Below are positions 1 to 5,197 of a stretch of 5,197 nucleotides of DNA, one piece after another. Every line of letters starts with the position of its first letter. Position 1 is the first letter of the stretch. Source of the stretch: an uncultured Gammaproteobacteria bacterium (GTDB lineage Bacteria > Pseudomonadota > Gammaproteobacteria > PS1 > Thioglobaceae); the NCBI GenBank assembly GCA_913044155.1, contig CAJWNF010000053.1, forward strand, positions 1 to 5,197, given 5' to 3'. The translations under genes were made by a program, and so were the position numbers. A model generated the notes under the pieces. That model did not search any database and was not told where the DNA came from. It was given only the letters and a program-made list of their open reading frames with translations.

Positions 1-3000
1 AGATATTTTTCTTGCTCTTTTTATCAACTAACTTTAACATTGGTTTCATATCTTTTGCAGATGCAGGCCTCTCCCCCTCTTCAATCATTTCATAGAAACT
101 CAAACCTGTTAATGGATCTGAATTACTTAAGACAGTTACACCTGGAGAAAAGTCAACGAAAACTACGCGACCGGATTTCTCAGCAATGATTGGATGCGTA
201 TGAGGATCCCAATCCGCAATTCTATCTTGTGCTTTAACTTTGCCACCATCTTTAAAATGAACCATTGCGCCATATGGTATCTTATAGCGCTCTTTTTCTT
301 GCCCAACTTCATTTCGAATAGATGCTTCCGATGACCTTGAAATGACAACCAAATCGCCATTAGAATTGGTGATATATTTCATATTTTCGAAATGAACAAT
401 ACCATCTGTATTGATAATAATGCTATTAGCTGCTGTTGATGCACTTGCGGCACCACCAATATGGAAAGTTCTCATTGTTAATTGAGTTCCTGGCTCGCCA
501 ATTGACTGGGCTGCAATTACACCAATCGCTTCGCCAACACCTATCATGTGACCTCTCGCCATATCATTTCCGTAACAAGATGCACAGACACCATAACTCG
601 TTTCACAAGTAATCGCCGAACGGACTTTAATCGATTCGATTCCCATTTCATCAATCTGATCTGAATCATTTAATGAAATTAAGTGGCCTTTTGATAGGTA
701 AACTTCATCAGAGTTTGGCAAAATTACATCTTCAGCTACTATTCGACCTAGCACGGCATCGCCAAGTGTTTGCACTACATTTCCACCATCAATTGCGGCC
801 TTCATAATCAATCCATGCTCTGTTTTACAATCCTCCTCTGTGATTACTAGGTCTTGGCCAACATCAACCAATCTTCTTGTTAGATAGCCTGAATTTGCAG
901 TTTTCAAAGCTGTATCAGCCAAACCTTTTCTTGCGCCGTGAGTTGAAATAAAGTATTGCATATTATTTAAGCCTTCACGGAAATTACTGGTAATTGGCGT
1001 TTCAATAATAGATCCATCAGGTTTCGCCATCAAACCACGCATACCTGCCAGCTGTCTGATCTGTGCCGGTGAACCTCTAGCTCCAGAATCGGCCATCATA
1101 TAGATAGAGTTAAATGACGGATTTCTCTTAGCATTACCCTTAGCATCTATCATGTCTTCGTATCCAACTTTATCCATCATCGCTTTTGCTACATCTTCAG
1201 CGGTACGAGACCAAATGTCAATAACCTTGTTATAGCGCTCTCCATTAGTTAGAACACCAGAAGAGAATTGTTGCTGTACGAATTTGACTTGAGAATTAGC
1301 ATTCTCAATCATCTCAGTCTTCTCTTGAGGAATGATCATGTCATTTGAACAAAACGAGATGCCAGATTTTGTTGAAAACTCAAAACCCATATACATCATT
1401 TGGTCGGCAAAAATAACAGTTTCTTTTAACTCTTGAGTACGGTAACAAACGTGGATCAAGCTAGAAACAACCTTTTTTGTTAATGCTTCATTGATTAAGT
1501 CAAATGACAAGCCATTTGGTAATATTCTAGAAAAAATGGCACGACCGACAGTAGTATCAACGATTCTCTTTGAACTAGGCTCATATCCAGATTCAGTTTT
1601 TACATAATCCTGAATACGCAGTTTAATTTTTGCATGTAAAGAAATCTTCTCCTCACTATAAGCATTTAATGCCTCGGTAGCATTCGAAAAAATCATTCCT
1701 TCACCTTTTTGATTTAGCATTTCACGAGTCATATAATAAAGACCCAAGATAACGTCTTGTGAAGGAATAATTATCGGATCTCCGCTTGCTAAATGAAGAA
1801 TGTTGTTTGAAGCCAACATCAAAGTTCTTGCTTCTAGTTGGGCCTCTTCAGAGAGCGGAATATGGACAGCCATCTGATCACCATCGAAGTCTGCATTAAA
1901 TGCAGTACAAACTAGTGGATGTAATTGTATCGCTTTACCTTCAATCAGGAGTGGCTCAAATGCTTGTATACCTAAACGATGAAGAGTTGGTGCACGATTA
2001 AGCAATACTGGGTGTTGGTGTACAACCCTTTCAAGAATATCCCAAACTTCAGGAATTTCACTCTCAACCATCTTCTTAGCAGCTTTAATCGTTGAAGCTA
2101 AACCATTAGCCTGAAGTCGATTGTAGATGAATGGTTTAAACAACTCTAAAGCCATTTTTTTTGGTAAACCACATTGATGAATTTTTAGATAAGGACCACA
2201 AACAATTACAGAACGTCCAGAATAATCGACTCGCTTACCAAGGAGATTCTGACGAAAACGACCTTGTTTACCCTTAATCATGTCTGCAATTGACTTAAGT
2301 GGTCTGCGATTATTACCCATTACAGCACGACCACGACGACCATTGTCAATTAATGAGTCAACTGCTTCTTGGAGCATACGCTTTTCATTACGAACAATTA
2401 TTTCAGGTGCATCCAATTCCAATAAACGAGCCAGACGATTGTTACGATTAATTACTCGACGGTACAAATCGTTAAGGTCTGAAGTAGCAAACCGACCCCC
2501 GTCCAGTGGCACTAAAGGTCTTAAATCTGGAGGCAAAATAGGAAGCACATCAAGCACCATCCATTCTGGTTTGTTGCCAGATTGGATTAATGAATCGACC
2601 AGCTTTAGTCTTTTATTGATTTTCTTTAGTTTTGTTTGTGATTTGGTATTAAGAGCATCCTCGCGTAGATTCGCTGCTTCTTTTTCGAGTTGTACTTCTT
2701 TGAGTACATCCTGAATACCCTCAGCTCCCATTTTTGCAACAAACTCATCTTCACCATACTCATCCAGTGCGTCGTAATACATTTCCTCAGTAAGGAGTTG
2801 TTTTTTTACTAATGGCGTATTTCCAGGATCAGTAACAAGAAATGCTTCAAAATAAAGCACACGCTCAATATCTTTAAGTGTCATATCCATCAAAAGCCCT
2901 AAACGTGACGGTAAGGACTTTAAATACCAAATATGAGCAACTGGTGCAGCTAGCTCAATATGCCCCATACGTTCACGACGAACTTTGGAGAGTGTAACTT

Positions 3001-3271
3001 CAACACCGCACTTTTCGCAAACAACGTTACGAAATTTCATGCGTTTATACTTCCCACACAAACACTCAAAATCCTTCATTGGACCAAAAACTTTTGCACA
3101 AAATAGACCTTCCCTTTCCGGTTTAAAGGTACGGTAGTTAATAGTTTCTGGCTTTTTAACTTCACCATAAGACCATGAGCGAATTTTTTCAGGAGAAGCT
3201 AAACCAACTCTAATCGCATCAAAATCTTGATCTTTGTTTTGCTGTTTTAAAATTTGTAATAAATCTTTCAA
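1..3271 (-). CDS. rpoC: DNA-directed RNA polymerase subunit beta', N-terminal 1090 residues (3' end outside window)
   Basis: Beta' forms the clamp and most of the RNA polymerase active centre. The frame is open from a TTG at 3271 to the left edge, without stop or frameshift. An in-frame TAG (3283-3281) just upstream, a Shine-Dalgarno sequence and the KDLL N-terminus shared with E. coli fix this start. Landmarks in order: zinc site 1 with C70, C72, C85, C88; the sigma-binding clamp coiled coil near 263-310; the lid and rudder region; NADFDGD with the magnesium-binding D461, D463, D465 (E. coli 460/462/464); the bridge helix about 770-806; zinc site 2 with C815, C889, C896, C899; and the trigger loop with M933 and H937. 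Numbering is one above E. coli because of a single extra residue near 166 (EYGEDEF). From about 944 the sequence enters the trigger-loop insert SI3, containing WDPHTHPI. About 300 C-terminal residues are missing. It lies 13 bases after rpoB and is presumably co-transcribed. Confidence 0.99.
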   Translation of the reverse strand, partial: MKDLLQILKQQNKDQDFDAIRVGLASPEKIRSWSYGEVKKPETINYRTFKPEREGLFCAKVFGPMKDFECLCGKYKRMKFRNVVCEKCGVEVTLSKVRRERMGHIELAAPVAHIWYLKSLPSRLGLLMDMTLKDIERVLYFEAFLVTDPGNTPLVKKQLLTEEMYYDALDEYGEDEFVAKMGAEGIQDVLKEVQLEKEAANLREDALNTKSQTKLKKINKRLKLVDSLIQSGNKPEWMVLDVLPILPPDLRPLVPLDGGRFATSDLNDLYRRVINRNNRLARLLELDAPEIIVRNEKRMLQEAVDSLIDNGRRGRAVMGNNRRPLKSIADMIKGKQGRFRQNLLGKRVDYSGRSVIVCGPYLKIHQCGLPKKMALELFKPFIYNRLQANGLASTIKAAKKMVESEIPEVWDILERVVHQHPVLLNRAPTLHRLGIQAFEPLLIEGKAIQLHPLVCTAFNADFDGDQMAVHIPLSEEAQLEARTLMLASNNILHLASGDPIIIPSQDVILGLYYMTREMLNQKGEGMIFSNATEALNAYSEEKISLHAKIKLRIQDYVKTESGYEPSSKRIVDTTVGRAIFSRILPNGLSFDLINEALTKKVVSSLIHVCYRTQELKETVIFADQMMYMGFEFSTKSGISFCSNDMIIPQEKTEMIENANSQVKFVQQQFSSGVLTNGERYNKVIDIWSRTAEDVAKAMMDKVGYEDMIDAKGNAKRNPSFNSIYMMADSGARGSPAQIRQLAGMRGLMAKPDGSIIETPITSNFREGLNNMQYFISTHGARKGLADTALKTANSGYLTRRLVDVGQDLVITEEDCKTEHGLIMKAAIDGGNVVQTLGDAVLGRIVAEDVILPNSDEVYLSKGHLISLNDSDQIDEMGIESIKVRSAITCETSYGVCASCYGNDMARGHMIGVGEAIGVIAAQSIGEPGTQLTMRTFHIGGAASASTAANSIIINTDGIVHFENMKYITNSNGDLVVISRSSEASIRNEVGQEKERYKIPYGAMVHFKDGGKVKAQDRIADWDPHTHPIIAEKSGRVVFVDFSPGVTVLSNSDPLTGLSFYEMIEEGERPASAKDMKPMLKLVDKKSKKNI

Positions 3272-3284
3272 GGGATTCTCCTAA
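3272..3284 (-). other. rpoB-rpoC intergenic gap, no terminator or promoter
   Basis: Only 13 bases separate the rpoB TAA (3287-3285) from the rpoC start. The gap is taken up by the ribosome binding site and its spacer. There is no room for a promoter or a hairpin terminator, so rpoC must be expressed from the rpoB transcript or from a promoter inside rpoB. I saw no convincing one. From recall, the E. coli gap is several times longer, so this junction is compact. Confidence 0.85.
3277..3282 (-). promoter_or_regulatory. Ribosome binding site of rpoC
   Basis: On the minus strand the rpoB-rpoC gap contains AGGAGA, a near-perfect Shine-Dalgarno sequence. Five bases separate it from the TTG at 3271-3269. 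It decides the rpoC start: the frame is closed by TAG at 3283-3281 directly upstream, whose last two bases are part of the motif, and no other start codon lies between. The strong site probably compensates for the weak TTG start and allows re-initiation by ribosomes finishing rpoB. The coupling is inference; the motif and spacing are read directly. Confidence 0.9.
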
Positions 3285-5197
3285 TTAATTTTGCTCTAGT
3301 TCTACATTAATTCCTAATGAGCGAATTTCTTTTACTAGAACATTAAATGATTCCGGCATAACGGCATCAGTTCGATTTTCTCCATCAACAATATTTTTAT
3401 ACATTTTCGCCCTACCGCCGACATCGTCTGACTTAACGGTTAACATTTCACGAAGTGTATAGGCAGCACCATAGGCTTCCAATGCCCAAACCTCCATTTC
3501 ACCAAAACGTTGTCCGCCAAACTGTGCCTTTCCGCTAAGTGGTTGTTGGGTAACTAATGAATAAGGTCCAGTTGAACGGGCATGCATCTTATCGTCAACC
3601 AAGTGGTTGAGTTTCAACATATGCATATAACCAACTGTCACGTCGCGATCAAAAGGATCACCTGTTCGACCATCAAACAACTGCACTTGACCGCTTTCAG
3701 GTAGGTCTGCCATCTTTAGCAATGACTTAATGTCTTCTTCTTTGATACCGTCGAATACTGGTGTTGCCATCGGTACGCCTGAACGAAGATTGCCAGCCAA
3801 TTCAAGTATTTCATCATCAGTAAATGATTTGATATCTTCACTCTTGCCGTAGCTGTTATAGATTTTATCCAATAACGTGCGCACCTTAGTGATTGAATTC
3901 TTTCGATGCTGATCTAACAAATTTCCAATCTTATAGCCCAGACCTTTCGCCGCCCAACCCAAATGCACTTCCAAAACCTGGCCCACGTTCATACGCGAAG
4001 GAACGCCTAAGGGATTAAGGACAATATCCACGGGCGTACCGTCAGCTAGATATGGCATATCTTCTACCGGTGAAACTCTCGAAATAACGCCCTTGTTACC
4101 ATGACGCCCAGCCATCTTATCGCCTACCTGGAGTGTTTTACGCGTTGCCACATAAACCTTCACCATTTTCAAAACTCCAGGCGGAAGTTCAGCGCCTTCA
4201 CTAATTTTGACTTTTTCTTGTTCAAAGAATACTTCAAACTCTTCTTGCTTAGCTCTAGATTGCTTGATAAGAGCAGAAACCTCTTTATTTACTTTGGCAT
4301 CTTCTACTTTCATTTTAGCCATCTCACTATTCTCAAGCGTCTTGAGTAACTTAGAATTTAGTTTTTCACCAGCCTTAATTGTTCCTATATTATTGCTTAA
4401 CGTGTTGCCGGAGAGTTTTGTGCGAATTCGACGGAAAATGTCACCATCAATAATGTTAAACTCGTCATCAATATCTTTTTGAATTTGTTCTAAGCGCTCT
4501 TCGTCAATCACTATTGAGCGTGAATCTTTTTCAACCCGATCACGTGTAAATATCTGAACATCAATAACAACACCAGATTTTGATGCTCCCACACGCAATG
4601 ATGTATCCTTTACGTTGTTTGCTTTTTCACCAAAAATAGCGCGCAACAGTTTTTCTTCTGGAGAAAGCACAGTTTCACTTTTTGGTGTCACTTTACCGAC
4701 AAGTATATCGCCACCCTTAACTCTAGCACCAACATAAACAATACCAACTTCATCCAGTTTGGACAAAGCCGATTCACTAACATTTGGAATATCAGCAGTA
4801 ATTTCTTCTGACCCAAGCTTCGTATCTCTAGCATAAGCTGTTAACTCTTCAATATGAATTGATGTGTAGCGGTCTTCATGGACAATTTTCTCAGAGATCA
4901 GAATGGAATCTTCAAAATTGTAGCCATTCCAAGGCATGAAAGCAATCATCATATTTTGACCTAAGGCCAGCTCCCCCAAATCTGTTGATGGACCATCGGC
5001 CAATACGTCTCCAGCTGCAATCCTATCTCCCGGCTTAACAAGTGGTTTTTGATTAATACATGTATTCTGATTGGAGCGTGAGTACTTAATTAAACTATAT
5101 ATATCAACACCTAATTCGCCCTCTTTTGCTTGTTTTGCGTCAACCCGAATCACAATCCTAGAGGCATCAACAGTTTCCACAACACCAGCATGGTTAG
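3285..5197 (-). CDS. rpoB: DNA-directed RNA polymerase subunit beta, C-terminal part (5' end outside window)
   Basis: Beta is one of the two catalytic subunits of RNA polymerase and acts in the cytoplasm and nucleoid. The visible 636 codons match roughly E. coli residues 719 to 1342 and end in TAA. The frame is open to the right edge, reading NHAGV before the GTG at 5180, so that GTG is an internal valine codon and not a start. Counting from it as residue 1, NGYNFEDS carries E90/D91 (E. coli E813/D814), [12 protein letters not shown] carries K355 and K363 (K1065/K1073), and [10 protein letters not shown] carries H526 (H1237). The C-terminal clamp segment ends [11 protein letters not shown], level with the E. 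coli terminus. A charged, poorly conserved stretch at about 219-332 is the beta insert between conserved blocks (betai9/SI2 of E. coli), about 13 residues longer here. The rifampicin cluster (E. coli 507-533) lies outside the window. The identification is certain; species is not. Confidence 0.99.
   Translation of the reverse strand, partial: NHAGVVETVDASRIVIRVDAKQAKEGELGVDIYSLIKYSRSNQNTCINQKPLVKPGDRIAAGDVLADGPSTDLGELALGQNMMIAFMPWNGYNFEDSILISEKIVHEDRYTSIHIEELTAYARDTKLGSEEITADIPNVSESALSKLDEVGIVYVGARVKGGDILVGKVTPKSETVLSPEEKLLRAIFGEKANNVKDTSLRVGASKSGVVIDVQIFTRDRVEKDSRSIVIDEERLEQIQKDIDDEFNIIDGDIFRRIRTKLSGNTLSNNIGTIKAGEKLNSKLLKTLENSEMAKMKVEDAKVNKEVSALIKQSRAKQEEFEVFFEQEKVKISEGAELPPGVLKMVKVYVATRKTLQVGDKMAGRHGNKGVISRVSPVEDMPYLADGTPVDIVLNPLGVPSRMNVGQVLEVHLGWAAKGLGYKIGNLLDQHRKNSITKVRTLLDKIYNSYGKSEDIKSFTDDEILELAGNLRSGVPMATPVFDGIKEEDIKSLLKMADLPESGQVQLFDGRTGDPFDRDVTVGYMHMLKLNHLVDDKMHARSTGPYSLVTQQPLSGKAQFGGQRFGEMEVWALEAYGAAYTLREMLTVKSDDVGGRAKMYKNIVDGENRTDAVMPESFNVLVKEIRSLGINVELEQN

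Noticed and set aside
163..360. A 65-residue open frame on the minus strand
   Set aside because: It is out of frame inside the conserved SI3-coding part of rpoC, which is read in another frame and is clearly the real product.
2280..2714. A 144-residue open frame on the plus strand
   Set aside because: It lies wholly antisense to rpoC, across the conserved clamp and rudder coding region. Its Arg/Ser/Leu-rich translation mirrors that sequence and shows no recognisable domain, ribosome binding site or promoter.
2797..2810. Possible programmed -1 frameshift heptamer made by the A7 run in rpoC
   Set aside because: The reading frame is GTA-AAA-AAA-CAA, so the A AAA AAC heptamer is not in the phase needed for tandem slippage. 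The frame continues normally, and an alternative product has no support.
4101..4482. Two overlapping plus-strand open frames (4101-4349 and 4207-4482)
   Set aside because: Both are antisense to the charged insert of rpoB. Lys/Glu-rich coding DNA read in reverse gives Phe/Leu/Ser-rich frames, which explains their apparent hydrophobicity.
5092..5106. AT-rich TATATATA stretch resembling a -10 element
   Set aside because: It encodes the conserved beta residues around DIYSL, and I saw no matching -35 element or gene start that would use it.
5178..5180. GTG as the start of a complete 631-residue gene
   Set aside because: The frame stays open upstream to the window edge and the upstream codons match beta, so this is an internal valine of a truncated rpoB.

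Overview
This window is a piece of the rpoBC operon, which encodes the two large catalytic subunits of bacterial RNA polymerase. Both genes are on the minus strand and both are cut by the window edges. The 3' part of rpoB (beta subunit; 636 complete codons plus stop) fills the right side. After a 13-base gap, rpoC (beta' subunit; first 1090 codons) fills the left side and runs off the left edge. I translated the rpoC frame codon by codon from 3271 to 2 and found no internal stop or frameshift. Together the two genes account for essentially every base.

The organism looks like an AT-rich proteobacterium, roughly 40% GC by eye. It is most likely a gammaproteobacterium: beta' begins with a KDLL start, carries the lineage insert in its trigger loop, and resembles the E. 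coli protein almost residue for residue. Beta also has some betaproteobacteria-like stretches, such as the segment around [13 protein letters not shown] free-living or host-associated AT-rich lineage on either side of that split is possible, and I do not assign a genus.

Layout by region, in transcription order (right to left): 5197-3285 is the end of rpoB; 3284-3272 is the intergenic gap with a clear Shine-Dalgarno sequence; 3271-2 is rpoC, starting at TTG. The two products combine with the alpha dimer and omega into core RNA polymerase. Beta supplies the conserved lysines and acidic residues around the active site. Beta' supplies the magnesium-binding aspartate triad, the bridge helix, the trigger loop and two zinc sites. 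All of these landmarks are intact where visible.

I looked for a novel system on both strands and did not find one. This is conserved core housekeeping DNA. The points worth a second look are modest: a TTG start on an essential gene, a tight rpoB-rpoC junction, an enlarged and divergent insert in beta, and long A runs inside rpoC.
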